Origin: Alcanivoracaceae bacterium
GTDB taxonomy: Bacteria; Pseudomonadota; Gammaproteobacteria; Pseudomonadales; Alcanivoracaceae
Assembly: GCA_023146255.1 (NCBI GenBank)
Contig: JAGLCJ010000011.1
Span: forward strand, 19,992 to 83,991
Length of the DNA: 64,000 nucleotides
Reading direction: 5' to 3'
The translations under genes were made by a program, and so were the position numbers. This document shows, piece by piece, positions 34,578 through 44,376 of this stretch (positions within the stretch are counted from its first letter, which is position 1; every line of letters begins with the position of its first letter). The notes under the pieces are model-generated. The model was not told the DNA's origin. It worked only from the letters and a program-made list of their open reading frames with translations, and did not search any database.

Positions 34578-36215
34578 ATGGATCTGAGCATCACCCGCAC
34601 CCCGTCGGCCTATTCTTCGCCGCTGCTGATCAACAGCATTCTTGAAGCCGGCGTGCGCAGCGCACCGGATCAGGAAATTGTCTACGCCGGCAAGCTGCGC
34701 ATGACCTACCGTGATCTGGGCGAGCGGGTACGGCGACTGGCGGAGGCGCTGAGCAACCTCGGCGTCAAGCCGGGCGATACCGTGGCGGTGATGGACTGGG
34801 ACAGCCATCGCTATCTGGAATGCTTTTTTGCCATTCCGATGATGGGCGCGGTGCTGCACACCGTGAATGTGCGGCTGTCGTCGGAACAGATTCTTTACAC
34901 CATCAATCACGCCAAAGACGACGTCATTCTGGTTAATCGCGAATTCCTGCCGATTCTTGATGCCATCAAGGATCGTATCGAGCCGGTGAAAAAGTACGTA
35001 TTGCTGGACGACGGTGATGGCCCGCAGGACAGCAAGATTGACGTTGCCGGCGAATATGAAAGTCTGCTGAAAGCGGCCAGCAGCGATTACTCTTTCCCTG
35101 ATCTCGACGAGAACACCCGCGCCACCACCTTCTACACCACCGGCACCACCGGCCTGCCGAAGGGCGTGTATTTCAGCCATCGTCAGCTGGTGCTGCACAC
35201 CTATGCCGGCCGCGCGGCACTGGGCGGCAGCGGTCATGGCAAATTCAACGCCAGCGACATTTATATGCCGATCACGCCGATGTTCCATGTCCACGCCTGG
35301 GGCATTCCCTACATGGCCACCATGATGGGCGTGAAGCAGGTCTACCCGGGCCGTTATGAGCCGGCCACGCTGCTGAAGCTGCTGGTCACCGAGAAAGTGA
35401 CTTTCTCCCATTGTGTGCCGACCATCATTCAGATGTTGCTCGGCGCGGAAGCGGCGAAGAGCGTCGACCTGAAAGGCTGGAAGGTGATCATCGGCGGTTC
35501 CGCCTTGCCGGCGGCGCTGGCCCGTGGCGCACTGGAGCGTGGCATCGATATCTACACCGGCTACGGCATGAGCGAAACCTGCCCGCTGATGACGCTGGCG
35601 CTGTTGCCGCCGGAGCTGGAGAAGGCCGATCTGGACACCCAGGTGCAGTACCGCACCATGACCGGCCGACCGGTGCCAATGGTGCAGATCCGTATCGTTG
35701 ACGAAAACATGAACGACGTGCCGCACGACGGCAAAGCCCAGGGTGAAGTGGTGGCGCGCGCGCCCTGGCTGACTCAGGGTTACCTGCACGATAAGGACAA
35801 TTCGGAGAATCTCTGGCATGGCGGCTGGCTGCACACCGGCGATATCGCCACCATGAGTGCGGATGGCTGGCTGAAAATCGCTGATCGTATCAAGGACGTG
35901 ATCAAGACCGGCGGTGAATGGGTATCGTCGATCGACCTCGAAGGTCTGGTGCTGCAGCATCCGGGTGTTGCCGAATGCGCGGTGATCGGCGTGCCGGACG
36001 AAAAATGGGGTGAGCGACCGCTGGCGCTGGTGGTGAAAAAGCCGGGCGCAGAAGCGGACGAGAAAGGCATCAAGGATCTGGTCATGGATTACGCCAACAA
36101 GGGCGTGATCTCGAAGTACGGCGTGCCGGACCGGGTCAAGTTTGTCGATGCGCTGCCGCGCACCAGCGTCGGCAAGCTCGACAAGAAACTGATGCGCGCT
36201 GACATGGCGGGCTGA
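34578..36215 (+). CDS. Medium/long-chain acyl-CoA ligase, AlkK-like
   Basis: A 545-residue ANL-superfamily adenylate-forming enzyme. It has the AMP-binding P-loop YTTGTTGLPKG (about 190), YTGYGMSETCPLM, the C-terminal hinge GWLKIADRIKDVIKTGGEW and the catalytic lysine in TSVGKLDKKLMR. INHAKDDVILVNREFLPIL resembles the AlkK/FadD13-like subgroup that activates medium- to long-chain fatty acids. It would feed beta-oxidation or the WS/DGAT enzymes nearby. The exact chain length is not readable from the sequence. Confidence 0.9.
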   Translation: MDLSITRTPSAYSSPLLINSILEAGVRSAPDQEIVYAGKLRMTYRDLGERVRRLAEALSNLGVKPGDTVAVMDWDSHRYLECFFAIPMMGAVLHTVNVRLSSEQILYTINHAKDDVILVNREFLPILDAIKDRIEPVKKYVLLDDGDGPQDSKIDVAGEYESLLKAASSDYSFPDLDENTRATTFYTTGTTGLPKGVYFSHRQLVLHTYAGRAALGGSGHGKFNASDIYMPITPMFHVHAWGIPYMATMMGVKQVYPGRYEPATLLKLLVTEKVTFSHCVPTIIQMLLGAEAAKSVDLKGWKVIIGGSALPAALARGALERGIDIYTGYGMSETCPLMTLALLPPELEKADLDTQVQYRTMTGRPVPMVQIRIVDENMNDVPHDGKAQGEVVARAPWLTQGYLHDKDNSENLWHGGWLHTGDIATMSADGWLKIADRIKDVIKTGGEWVSSIDLEGLVLQHPGVAECAVIGVPDEKWGERPLALVVKKPGAEADEKGIKDLVMDYANKGVISKYGVPDRVKFVDALPRTSVGKLDKKLMRADMAG

Positions 36216-36228
36216 TCCTTCTGACAAC

Positions 36229-36292
36229 TGTAGGAGCGATCGACCGATCGCGATTGCTACGAGACGATCGCGGCCGGTCGATCGCTCCTACA
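36229..36292. repeat. REP-type palindromic element, full pair
   Basis: TGTAGGAGCGATCGACCGAT and its mirrored end GATCGCTCCTACA make a 64-bp stem-loop just after the acyl-CoA ligase gene. Same family as at 4733, with an ATCG variant in the stem. Confidence 0.85.
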
Positions 36293-36420
36293 GCCAGCCT
36301 CACATTTCTTGCACAAACCCCTGTGCATAATCCGGAACCGTTATTATTCCTGCCGGTCATGAAAGGGGCCGGCAGTTCATTGTCCGTGCCCGATGGGTAT
36401 TGTCACGCAGGAGTCACACA

Positions 36421-37509
36421 ATGAAGCAGGGCGCCTTTCTCGCGGCAGTGGTTATCGTCACGTTGGTGGTCATCGCCTTCTGGCAATTTGGTGGCGCCGG
36501 CGTTGGCGAGCGACAGCGGCCCCCGCAGATCGTCAATGTCGAATTGCCGCGCAGCGCAACCCTGCAGCGCCAGGTGGAGGCAGTCGGCTCTGCCCGGGCC
36601 CAGCAATCCGTCACCGTGACCAGTCAGGTGGACGGCCGGGTGGTGCGAATCGGCATGAAGGAAGGCGCCCGGGTCAAGGCAGGCGACCTGCTGGTGGCAC
36701 TGGATGACCGTACCGCTCAGGCCGATCTCGCCAGCGCTGAAGCGGCGCTGGCGGATGCCCGTGCCGCCTGGCAGCGGGCCACCCGGTTGCAGGATACCCG
36801 TGCCGTATCAGAAGCCGAAGTCGATCGCCTGCGCGCCGCGCTGCAGGCTGCCGAAGCGCAGCAGAAATCTGCTGCGGCGCGACTTTCCTATCACCTTATT
36901 CGAGCGCCTTTCTCTGGCATCGTCGGCTTGCGTCAGATTGAAGTTGGCAGCTATGTCCGGGCCGGTGATCTGCTTACTACGCTCGATGATACCGACCGGC
37001 TGGAAGTGCAGTTCACGGTGCCGGAGCGATATCTGGCTTCGCTGGCGGTGGGTCAGCCGGTCATTGCCCGCAGTGACAGTTGGCCGGAGCGCGAATTCCC
37101 CGGTCGGGTGGCCCAGCTTGATAGTCGGGTCGATCCGGTGAATCGCGCCATCACCATCAAGGCACTGCTCGACAACAGGGAGCAGCTGTTGCGCCCTGGC
37201 CAGTTTCTGCAAGTGGCGCTGTCGGTGGGCGAGCAGCAGGCGCTGATGATTCCCGAGCAGGCGATTCTGACGCAAGGCGCCACCAGCTTTGCCTTTGTCG
37301 TCAGCGACGACAAGGCCGAGCGCCGTGAACTGGTGCTTGGCACGCGTCAGCAGGGTTGGGTGGAAGTCCGCAGTGGCATCGTAGCCAGTGAGCCGGTGGT
37401 GATTACCGGTCATACCCGGCTTGGTGGTGGTGCACCGGTGCAGGTGGTGGAAGATGCCGATGCGCTGGTGCCGGAAACCGCCGGAGCCTTCAAAGATCAG
37501 GAGGGCTGA
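36421..37509 (+). CDS. RND efflux periplasmic adaptor subunit
   Basis: A 362-residue membrane fusion protein: an N-terminal anchor (residues 5-22), a lipoyl-like half (VTSQVDGRVVRIGMKEGARV), a coiled-coil hairpin (about 90-150, Ala-rich), the second lipoyl half (IRAPFSGIVGLRQIEVGSYV) and a beta-barrel domain. CAGGAG precedes the ATG at 36421. It bridges the RND pump and an outer membrane channel. It is 3 bp upstream of the pump gene; no channel gene is present nearby. Confidence 0.93.
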   Translation: MKQGAFLAAVVIVTLVVIAFWQFGGAGVGERQRPPQIVNVELPRSATLQRQVEAVGSARAQQSVTVTSQVDGRVVRIGMKEGARVKAGDLLVALDDRTAQADLASAEAALADARAAWQRATRLQDTRAVSEAEVDRLRAALQAAEAQQKSAAARLSYHLIRAPFSGIVGLRQIEVGSYVRAGDLLTTLDDTDRLEVQFTVPERYLASLAVGQPVIARSDSWPEREFPGRVAQLDSRVDPVNRAITIKALLDNREQLLRPGQFLQVALSVGEQQALMIPEQAILTQGATSFAFVVSDDKAERRELVLGTRQQGWVEVRSGIVASEPVVITGHTRLGGGAPVQVVEDADALVPETAGAFKDQEG

Positions 37510-37512
37510 GCC

Positions 37513-40500
37513 ATGGTGCTCTCCGATATTTCGATCAAGCGACCGGTTTTTGCCACGGTTATCTCGCTACTGATTGTGGTGTTCGGGTTGAGTGGCCTGC
37601 TGAAGTTACCGGTGCGTGAATACCCGGACATTGATCCGCCGGAAGTGTCTGTTTCGGTGGAGTACCGTGGTGCTGCGCCGGAAGTCATCGACACCCAGAT
37701 TATTCAGGTGATCGAGGGTGCCATCAGTGGCGTCGAAGGCGTCGAGCGTATTGAGTCCCGCAGTCGCATCGGTTCCGCGCGCACTTCGATTGAGTTCAGT
37801 CTCGACCGCGATGTCGATGCCGCCGCCAACGATGTTCGCGATGCGGTATCGCGGGTACTTGGCAGTCTGCCAGAAGATGCCGAGCCGCCAGTCATCGCCA
37901 AAACCGACGCCGATGCCCGGCCGATTATCTGGGTGACCCTGACCAGTTCGGCGCTGGCGCCAGAAGAACTTACCGATTTTGCCGAGCGAAATCTGGTGGA
38001 TCGTTTCTCGGTACTGGATGGCGTCGCCGATGTTTTTATTGGCGGCGAGCGTCGTTACGCCATGCGTATCTGGCTGGATCGTCGGCGCATGGCGGCGCAT
38101 CAAGTCACCGTTACCGATATTGAGCAGACCCTGCGGGCAAACAACGTTGAGCTACCGGCCGGCAAGGTGGAGTCCGCCAGCCGCGACTTCACCGTGCGCG
38201 CGGATAACCGGTTGTCTGATGTCGAACAGTTCCGGCAGTTGGTGATTCGCCGTGACGGCGAACACCTGATCCGACTGGGCGATCTGGCGGATGTCGAGCT
38301 CGGCGTCGAAAATCGCGACACCGTGTTGCGGGCCAACGGTGAGGTCGCCATCGGTCTTGGCATTATTCGTCAGTCCAAGGCCAACACCGTCAGCGTTTCC
38401 AATCTGGTTCAGGCCGAGATTGATGAGGTGCGGCAAACCCTGCCCTCGGACATTGCACTTGGCGTCAATTATGACGAATCGATTTTTATCCGGGCATCGA
38501 TCAAGGAAGTGCTGATCACGCTGGCCATTGCGGTGGTGCTGGTGATTCTGGTGATCTGGGTGTTCCTCGGCAGCCTGCGTGCCACGCTGATCCCGGCGGT
38601 GACTATTCCGGTGTCAGTGATCGGCGCTTTTGCCGGCCTCGCCATGCTCGGGTTCTCCCTTAACGTGTTGACCCTGCTGGCGCTGATTCTGGCCATCGGT
38701 CTGGTGGTGGATGATGCCATCGTCATGCTGGAGAACGTCCAGCGGCGCATGGATGAAGGTGAGAAGCCTTTGGTGGCGGCATTTCTCGGCGCTCGTCAGG
38801 TGGCGTTCGCCATCGTCGCAACCACGCTGACGCTGGTGGCGGTATTTGTACCCATCTCGTTTATGGGTGGTGATGTTGGCCGATTGTTCAGTGAGTTTGG
38901 TTTTACTTTGGCGGCGGCAGTGGTGGTGTCCAGCGTGGTGGCGCTGTCGCTGGCCCCGATGCTGTGTTCGCGCTGGCTGAAACCACACACGAAAAACGCT
39001 GATGCCAACTGGATAGACCGGCAACTGGCGGCAATGGCAAAGCATTATCACAGTGCACTGCAGTACACCCTGCAACATCCGGCGCCAGTGCTATCCATCG
39101 CCATTGCCGGCTGCTTGCTGGCGGCGTTTGCCTGGGGGCAAATTCCCAGAGAGCTGGCGCCGACCGAGGATCGTGGCGTGTTTATTGTTCCGGCCACCGC
39201 TCCGCAGGGCGCCACCGCCAACTACACCCAGCATCATGCTGGCAAAGTAGAACAAACCCTGTTGCCACTGATGGAAAGTGGTGAGGCGGAACGGATCCTG
39301 TCGATCGTTGGTTTTCGCGGCCAGGTGACCAATGCCTTTACCATCGTTCGCCTGAAAGACTGGGGTGAGCGTGATCGTCGTCAGCAGGATATTGTCAGCG
39401 AAGTTCAGCGCCAGTTGCCGCAGATTCCCGGTCTGCGCACGGTGGCAGTGAATCCGCCGGGGCTTGGTCAAAGCGCGTTCAATCAGGCTCTCGAAGTGGT
39501 TGTGTCTGGTCCTGACTACGCCTCGGCGGTGCTCTGGAGCGAAGCATTGCTGGCAGAGCTGGAAAAAAACCCGGGCATGTTCGGCGCCACCACCGATTAT
39601 GATGAAACCCAGCCGCAACTGAATATTGAACTGTTGCGTGATCGCGCGGCGGATCTGGGCATTGATGCCGAGACCGTGGGCCAGGCCCTGCAGGCCATGC
39701 TGGCGTCACTGGTGGCGACCACCTATGTCGATCGTGGCCGCGAGTACGATGTGATGCTCGAAGCCATGCCGGCAGACCGGGCGACACCACAGGACCTCAA
39801 CAATATTTACCTGCGTGCCGGCAGTGGTGATCTGGTCGCGCTGTCCAGTGTGGTGAATCTGCAGGAGCAGGGTGCGTCACCGGAGTTGCGCCGGGTCGGC
39901 CGACTGCCGTCCGTGACCCTGTCGGCGTCGCTGGCAGAAGGTTATGACCTTGGCTCGGCAATCCGCTTTGTCGAAAATGCAGCTCGCGATACGCTGCCGG
40001 CGGAGGCGCGGATCGGTTACAAGGGGCTGGCCGAGGAGTTTCAGTCTGCTTCGGCGGCGATCTACATTACCTTTGTATTGGCGATCGTCATTGTCTTTCT
40101 GGTATTGGCCGCCCAGTTTGAAAGCTGGATTCATCCGTTGATCATTATGCTGACGGTGCCGCTGGCGATTGCCGGTGCGGTGATTGCCATCCGCCTGAGT
40201 GGTACCTCCATGAACGTCTACAGCCAGATCGGCATGATCATGCTGGTCGGATTGATGGCCAAGAACGGTATTCTGATTGTCGAGTTTGCCAATCAGTTGC
40301 GTGATGAAGGCCGTAACGTTCGTGACGCGATTATCGAAGGCGCCACGGTGCGGTTCCGTCCGGTACTGATGACAGGTATCTCCACCATCTTTGGCGCCCT
40401 GCCGCTGGTGTTTGCCAGTGGCGCCGGTGCCGAAAGTCGTATTTCCATCGGCATGGTGATTATTGGCGGACTGCTGTTCGCCACCGTGCTGACCCTGTTT

Positions 40501-40602
40501 ATCATTCCGCTGCTGTACAACTGGCTGGCCGGTTATGCATCATCAGCCAACGCCATTGCCCAGCGACTGGAACGGGAGCTGCCTCAGGGTGAAGCCCACT
40601 GA
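37513..40602 (+). CDS. RND family efflux permease
   Basis: A 1029-residue HAE1-type transporter with the 12-helix, two-docking-loop plan of AcrB. ISIKRPVFATVISLLIVVFG is the first helix, and IGLVVDDAIVMLENVQRRM in TM4 carries the paired Asp of the proton relay. IMLVGLMAKNGILIVEFANQ in TM10 is also canonical. Proton-driven export of hydrophobic or toxic compounds is expected; the substrate is unknown. Its end overlaps the following metallopeptidase gene by 14 bases. Confidence 0.94.
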   Translation: MVLSDISIKRPVFATVISLLIVVFGLSGLLKLPVREYPDIDPPEVSVSVEYRGAAPEVIDTQIIQVIEGAISGVEGVERIESRSRIGSARTSIEFSLDRDVDAAANDVRDAVSRVLGSLPEDAEPPVIAKTDADARPIIWVTLTSSALAPEELTDFAERNLVDRFSVLDGVADVFIGGERRYAMRIWLDRRRMAAHQVTVTDIEQTLRANNVELPAGKVESASRDFTVRADNRLSDVEQFRQLVIRRDGEHLIRLGDLADVELGVENRDTVLRANGEVAIGLGIIRQSKANTVSVSNLVQAEIDEVRQTLPSDIALGVNYDESIFIRASIKEVLITLAIAVVLVILVIWVFLGSLRATLIPAVTIPVSVIGAFAGLAMLGFSLNVLTLLALILAIGLVVDDAIVMLENVQRRMDEGEKPLVAAFLGARQVAFAIVATTLTLVAVFVPISFMGGDVGRLFSEFGFTLAAAVVVSSVVALSLAPMLCSRWLKPHTKNADANWIDRQLAAMAKHYHSALQYTLQHPAPVLSIAIAGCLLAAFAWGQIPRELAPTEDRGVFIVPATAPQGATANYTQHHAGKVEQTLLPLMESGEAERILSIVGFRGQVTNAFTIVRLKDWGERDRRQQDIVSEVQRQLPQIPGLRTVAVNPPGLGQSAFNQALEVVVSGPDYASAVLWSEALLAELEKNPGMFGATTDYDETQPQLNIELLRDRAADLGIDAETVGQALQAMLASLVATTYVDRGREYDVMLEAMPADRATPQDLNNIYLRAGSGDLVALSSVVNLQEQGASPELRRVGRLPSVTLSASLAEGYDLGSAIRFVENAARDTLPAEARIGYKGLAEEFQSASAAIYITFVLAIVIVFLVLAAQFESWIHPLIIMLTVPLAIAGAVIAIRLSGTSMNVYSQIGMIMLVGLMAKNGILIVEFANQLRDEGRNVRDAIIEGATVRFRPVLMTGISTIFGALPLVFASGAGAESRISIGMVIIGGLLFATVLTLFIIPLLYNWLAGYASSANAIAQRLERELPQGEAH

Positions 40603-41269
40603 TTACACCATTATCCGCAGCCGGCGCCGCTCCCTTGAGCTGCGCCTGTATCCGGACCGTCGCATCGAAGTACGGGTGCCAATGCGCACCAGCGAGCACG
40701 ATATCAGCAGTTTCATTGCCAGCAAGTCCGGGTGGCTGCAAAGGCGATTATCGGCATTGCCGGAATCGGCAGAAAAGCCGGCGCTGAAATTCTGTCACGG
40801 TGAAGGACACCTGTTTCTTGGTGAGCGTTATCCGTTATCCCTGAATATCGCTCGGCGTAGTATGACGGTGCTGAGCGATGGCTGTATCGAGATGTTGTTA
40901 CCGGTACCGGACGATGAACAACGGGTCGCGCTGCAACTGTCACGCTGGTACCGCGCTCAGGCCGAGACCCTCTATAACCGGATCATAGATCAGCACTTCG
41001 GGTTTTTTGCTGAACGCGGTCACACCCGCCCGTCGCTGCGTATTCGCAGCATGAAAAGCCGCTGGGGCAGTCTGTCCAGTCGCGGCTATATCAACCTCAA
41101 TGCCGAGCTGATCAAGACGCCGCTACGCAGTATCGAGTACGTGGTGATTCACGAGCTTTGCCATCTTGAGCACATGAACCACGGCCCGGGCTTCCGCCGG
41201 CTGCTGTCACAACGCCTTCCGGACTGGGAGCAGCGCAAGCACGAACTGAATCTGTCACCGCTAATCTGA
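40589..41269 (+). CDS. YgjP-like (DUF45) metallopeptidase-fold protein
   Basis: About 226 residues. SMKSRWGSLSSRGYINLNAE and the metal-binding HELCHLEHMNHGPGF (HExxH plus downstream His) are diagnostic of YgjP/DUF45 proteins. The best start is the GTG at 40589, which sits inside the end of the RND gene and is preceded by CTCAGG; an ATG further upstream would overlap more. The biochemical role of the family is uncertain. There is no signal peptide. Confidence 0.88.
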   Translation: MKPTDYTIIRSRRRSLELRLYPDRRIEVRVPMRTSEHDISSFIASKSGWLQRRLSALPESAEKPALKFCHGEGHLFLGERYPLSLNIARRSMTVLSDGCIEMLLPVPDDEQRVALQLSRWYRAQAETLYNRIIDQHFGFFAERGHTRPSLRIRSMKSRWGSLSSRGYINLNAELIKTPLRSIEYVVIHELCHLEHMNHGPGFRRLLSQRLPDWEQRKHELNLSPLI

Positions 41270-41302
41270 TAGGCTGGTATCAGTCTGTACAGGGGATGTG
41301 CG

Positions 41303-42682
41303 ATGAACAGAATGATCTGGCGCAGGCTGTGCCTGACCATATGGCTGTTGGCGATGTCGTTGCTGGCGCTGGCGGCAACTCAGGAAAGCCTGACCGGCAA
41401 GGCGGTGGTGGTTGATCTTGATGGCGTTGTTGGTCCGGCCACAGTGGACCACGTTCGCCGCACCATTGCCGATGCCGGGAATGATGGCGCGGCGCTGGTG
41501 ATCCTGCGCATGGACACGCCCGGTGGCCTCGATAGCAGCATGCGCGCGCTGGTAAAGGACATTCTCGCCGCGCCGGTGCCGGTGGTGACCTGGGTGGCGC
41601 CGGCCGGTTCACGGGCCGCCAGTGCCGGCACTTATATCCTGTTTGCCAGTCATGGCGCCGCCATGGCGTCATCCACCCATCTTGGCGCGGCCACCCCGGT
41701 AACCATGGGAGGCATGCCGGGCAGCACGGAGCCGGCGCAAAAACCCGAAGACGGCAAGCAGGATGAGGAAGGCAAGCGTCGCGGCGGCAGCGCCATGGAA
41801 CGCAAGATGCTGGAGGATGCCGTCTCCTACATTCGCAACCTCGCCGAGCACCATGGCCGTAATCCGGACTGGGCAGAGCAGGCGGTACGCGAAGGTCGCA
41901 CCCTGACGGCTGACGAAGCACTGGAGCGCGGCGTAATAGACATCATGGCCGATGATATTCCGACTTTGCTGGCCCGCTTGCATGGCCGTGAAGTGAGGAT
42001 GGCTTCCGGAAAAATGGCCCTCGACACTACCGAGCTTGCGGTTGTCGAGCGCGCTGCAGATTGGCGCACCAAACTGCTCAGCACCATCACCAACCCCAAT
42101 GTTGCCTATTTTCTGATGCTGATCGGCTTTTACGGGCTGATCTTCGAGCTGTCCAACCCGGGGCAGATCTATCCAGGTGTCATCGGTGTCATCTGTCTGG
42201 TGTTGGCACTTTACGCATTTCAGGTATTGCCGGTGAACTATGCCGGTCTTGCCCTGATTATTCTCGGCATGGCCTTCATGATCGCGGAGGCATTTGTTCC
42301 CAGTTTTGGTGTGCTCGGGCTTGGCGGGGTGGTGGCCTTTGTGGTCGGTTCTGTGATCCTGCTGGATGATGAGCATCTGGCCATATCATTACCGATGATT
42401 GCCAGTACCGCGCTGGTATCTCTGGGCTTCCTGGTCTGGGTACTGGGACGCTTGCTGCGTATTCGTAAACGGCCGGCGTTGGCGGGCATGGAAGAGTTGC
42501 TTGATATGGAAGCAATCGCCACGGAGCCTTTTGACAGCGAAGGCTGGGTTCGTGTCCACGGCGAAACCTGGCGGGCGCGAAGCCGTACCCCGGTGCAGGC
42601 CGGCGCCCATCTCCAGGTTACTGCAGTTGACGGCCTCACACTTGAAGTGACGCCGAAACAATCACCACAACAGGGAGAATGA
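41303..42682 (+). CDS. NfeD family membrane-bound serine protease
   Basis: A 459-residue protein: a signal or anchor segment (about 7-25), a ClpP/crotonase-like protease domain with the nucleophile region GSRAASAGTYILFAS and a likely catalytic Lys in ERKMLEDAV, then four membrane helices (about 260-380) and a C-terminal OB-fold NfeDC domain. Archaeal relatives cleave the C-terminus of their stomatin partner. The overlapping next gene (ATGA) encodes such a slipin, so a working pair is likely. Confidence 0.93.
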   Translation: MNRMIWRRLCLTIWLLAMSLLALAATQESLTGKAVVVDLDGVVGPATVDHVRRTIADAGNDGAALVILRMDTPGGLDSSMRALVKDILAAPVPVVTWVAPAGSRAASAGTYILFASHGAAMASSTHLGAATPVTMGGMPGSTEPAQKPEDGKQDEEGKRRGGSAMERKMLEDAVSYIRNLAEHHGRNPDWAEQAVREGRTLTADEALERGVIDIMADDIPTLLARLHGREVRMASGKMALDTTELAVVERAADWRTKLLSTITNPNVAYFLMLIGFYGLIFELSNPGQIYPGVIGVICLVLALYAFQVLPVNYAGLALIILGMAFMIAEAFVPSFGVLGLGGVVAFVVGSVILLDDEHLAISLPMIASTALVSLGFLVWVLGRLLRIRKRPALAGMEELLDMEAIATEPFDSEGWVRVHGETWRARSRTPVQAGAHLQVTAVDGLTLEVTPKQSPQQGE

Positions 42683-43422
42683 CGATGACAGCATTACTGG
42701 CTCCACTGGTTTTTATTATTGTGTTGCTGGCGATGGCGATCCGGATTATTCCGGAGTACCAGCGCGGCGTGGTGTTTTTTCTTGGCCGCTTTCAGGGAGT
42801 AAAAGGGCCGGGCCTAGTGATCATCATCCCTGGCATTCAACAGATGACCCGGGTTGATCTGCGGGTGATCACTCTGGATGTACCAAGTCAGGATCTGATT
42901 TCCAAAGATAACGTCACCGTCAAGGTCAATGCGGTGTTGTACTTCCGCGTGGTGGATCCGCAGAAAGCCATCATTCAGGTGGAGGATTACTACAACGCCA
43001 CCAGCCAGATCTCCCAGACCACGCTGAGATCCGTACTGGGCAAGCATGACCTCGATGAAATGCTGTCGGAGCGCGACAAACTCAATGTCGATATCCAGAG
43101 CATTATCGATACCCAGACCGATGCCTGGGGGATCAAGGTAACTAACGTCGAGATCAAACACATAGATCTGAATGAAAACATGATTCGCGCCATTGCCCGT
43201 CAGGCGGAAGCGGAGCGGGAACGTCGCGCCAAAATCATTAACGCCGAAGGTGAGCTGCAAGCGGCGCAGAAGCTGGTGGAGGCCGCCGATATCATCAACA
43301 CCAATCCGGCTGCCTTGCAGTTGCGTTACCTGCAGACCATGAATGACATGGCCGGCAAGAACACCTCGACATTGATCTTCCCGTTACCGATTGATTTGCT
43401 CAAGCAGTTCGCTGGGAAGTAG
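42679..43422 (+). CDS. Slipin (stomatin/SPFH-band 7 family)
   Basis: A 247-residue protein: an N-terminal hydrophobic hairpin (about 3-20), the SPFH domain starting IPEYQRGVVFFLGRFQGVKG, DVPSQDLISKDNVTVKVNAV and a C-terminal Ala/Glu-rich coiled coil ending in a hydrophobic STLIFPLPIDLLKQF. These proteins assemble as membrane scaffolds. It is translated with the NfeD gene through a 4-base overlap and is followed by a REP element. Confidence 0.94.
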   Translation: MTMTALLAPLVFIIVLLAMAIRIIPEYQRGVVFFLGRFQGVKGPGLVIIIPGIQQMTRVDLRVITLDVPSQDLISKDNVTVKVNAVLYFRVVDPQKAIIQVEDYYNATSQISQTTLRSVLGKHDLDEMLSERDKLNVDIQSIIDTQTDAWGIKVTNVEIKHIDLNENMIRAIARQAEAERERRAKIINAEGELQAAQKLVEAADIINTNPAALQLRYLQTMNDMAGKNTSTLIFPLPIDLLKQFAGK

Positions 43423-43429
43423 TGATCCT

Positions 43430-43488
43430 TGCAGGAGCGATCGACCGATCGCGAAGCCCCTTTTCGCGGCCGATCGGCCGCTCCTGCA
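43430..43488. repeat. REP-type palindromic element, full pair
   Basis: TGCAGGAGCGATCGACCGAT is mirrored by CGGCCGCTCCTGCA. This copy has GCAGGAGC instead of GTAGGAGC on both arms, a compensated change that keeps pairing. It lies between the convergent slipin and HopJ-like genes. Confidence 0.83.
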
Positions 43489-43494
43489 GATGGT

Positions 43495-43854
43495 TCAGCG
43501 TTTGCTGAGGGGGTCGTTTTCGAACCGGATGCCGGCCCAGCCGTCGCGCATAAAGCGGCGGATATTGCCATGGTCGGTGGCGTCGGGAAATTTCAGCACA
43601 TCATCACGGTAGAAGCTGCCGAAACAGGCCAGCGTGCTGTCCTCATCCAGCTGGTTCAGGCGAGCGAAGGCAAAGATCCGGCAGGAGCCGGCGTTGGTGC
43701 CGGCGGCATTCCACAGGGCGTCATCGCCAATGCCGTTATGAAAGCCGCTGGGGGTGTAATCATAGTGCTCGCCAATTACCGTCATCACCTCGTCAAACGC
43801 GATGCTCTCCGGTGATTGATGAATGCGCTGCAGCAGGGCGTCCAGTGAGTTCAT
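43495..43854 (-). CDS. HopJ-type protein (PF08888-like)
   Basis: A 119-residue protein. FDEVMTVIGEHYDYTPSGFH, AGTNAGSCRIFAFARL and TLACFGSFYRDDVLKFPDAT are near-invariant in the HopJ family. The family was named for a type III effector homologue, but most members sit in non-pathogens without secretion systems, so an effector role should not be assumed here. Function unknown. Confidence 0.9.
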   Translation of the reverse strand: MNSLDALLQRIHQSPESIAFDEVMTVIGEHYDYTPSGFHNGIGDDALWNAAGTNAGSCRIFAFARLNQLDEDSTLACFGSFYRDDVLKFPDATDHGNIRRFMRDGWAGIRFENDPLSKR

Positions 43855-43986
43855 GTCAGTTCCAGAGGTAGCTGGTTCGGCCGGCAGTAGAGGCGATCAA
43901 GCCGGTGGCGTCAACCGCCATATCGGCATTGACCAGCAGCGGTGTGCTGGTAACACTGCATCGGGAAACTGCCAGAGGAAAAGCGC

Positions 43987-44358
43987 ATGTCGAGCCTGTC
44001 TGATCCACGAGTGTTTTTCGCCGCCGAGCGCACCCTGCTGGCGTGGAACCGTACCGGTCTGGCCCTGATTGCCTTTGGCTTTGTTATTGAACGTGCCGGC
44101 ATGCTGGTGGCGCTGCTGCTACCGGCCAACGCCGGCGGCCTGAGTCCGGTCTTCACGCTATGGCTCGGCATTCTCTTTATCCTGCTCGGATCACTGGTTT
44201 CGGTGTTGTCGACGCTGCAACACCGGGCGGTGCTGCGCACCCTCAACCCTGAAGAGATTCCGCGCGGCTATCGTACCGACTGGGCCATGCTGGTGAATCT
44301 GCTGGTGGCCCTGCTTGGCATGTTGCTGGCGGGCTGGCTGCTGGTGACCGCACTCTGA
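43987..44358 (+). CDS. DUF202 family membrane protein
   Basis: A 123-residue protein with FFAAERTLLAWNRTGLALIA, the DUF202 signature, and three membrane helices (about 24-45, 58-80 and 100-121). The role is unknown. It is 18 bp upstream of the YdjM-like gene, likely in one transcript. Confidence 0.9.
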   Translation: MSSLSDPRVFFAAERTLLAWNRTGLALIAFGFVIERAGMLVALLLPANAGGLSPVFTLWLGILFILLGSLVSVLSTLQHRAVLRTLNPEEIPRGYRTDWAMLVNLLVALLGMLLAGWLLVTAL

Positions 44359-44376
44359 ACTGATTCGGGCAGGGCG

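Noticed and set aside
34068..36227. 719-codon minus-strand open frame across fumC and the acyl-CoA ligase
   Set aside because: Antisense to two certain enzymes and spanning their boundary; composition typical of a shadow frame.
43495..43854. Reading the HopJ-like gene as evidence for a type III effector
   Set aside because: The family is widespread in non-pathogens and there are no secretion genes nearby; the name is historical.
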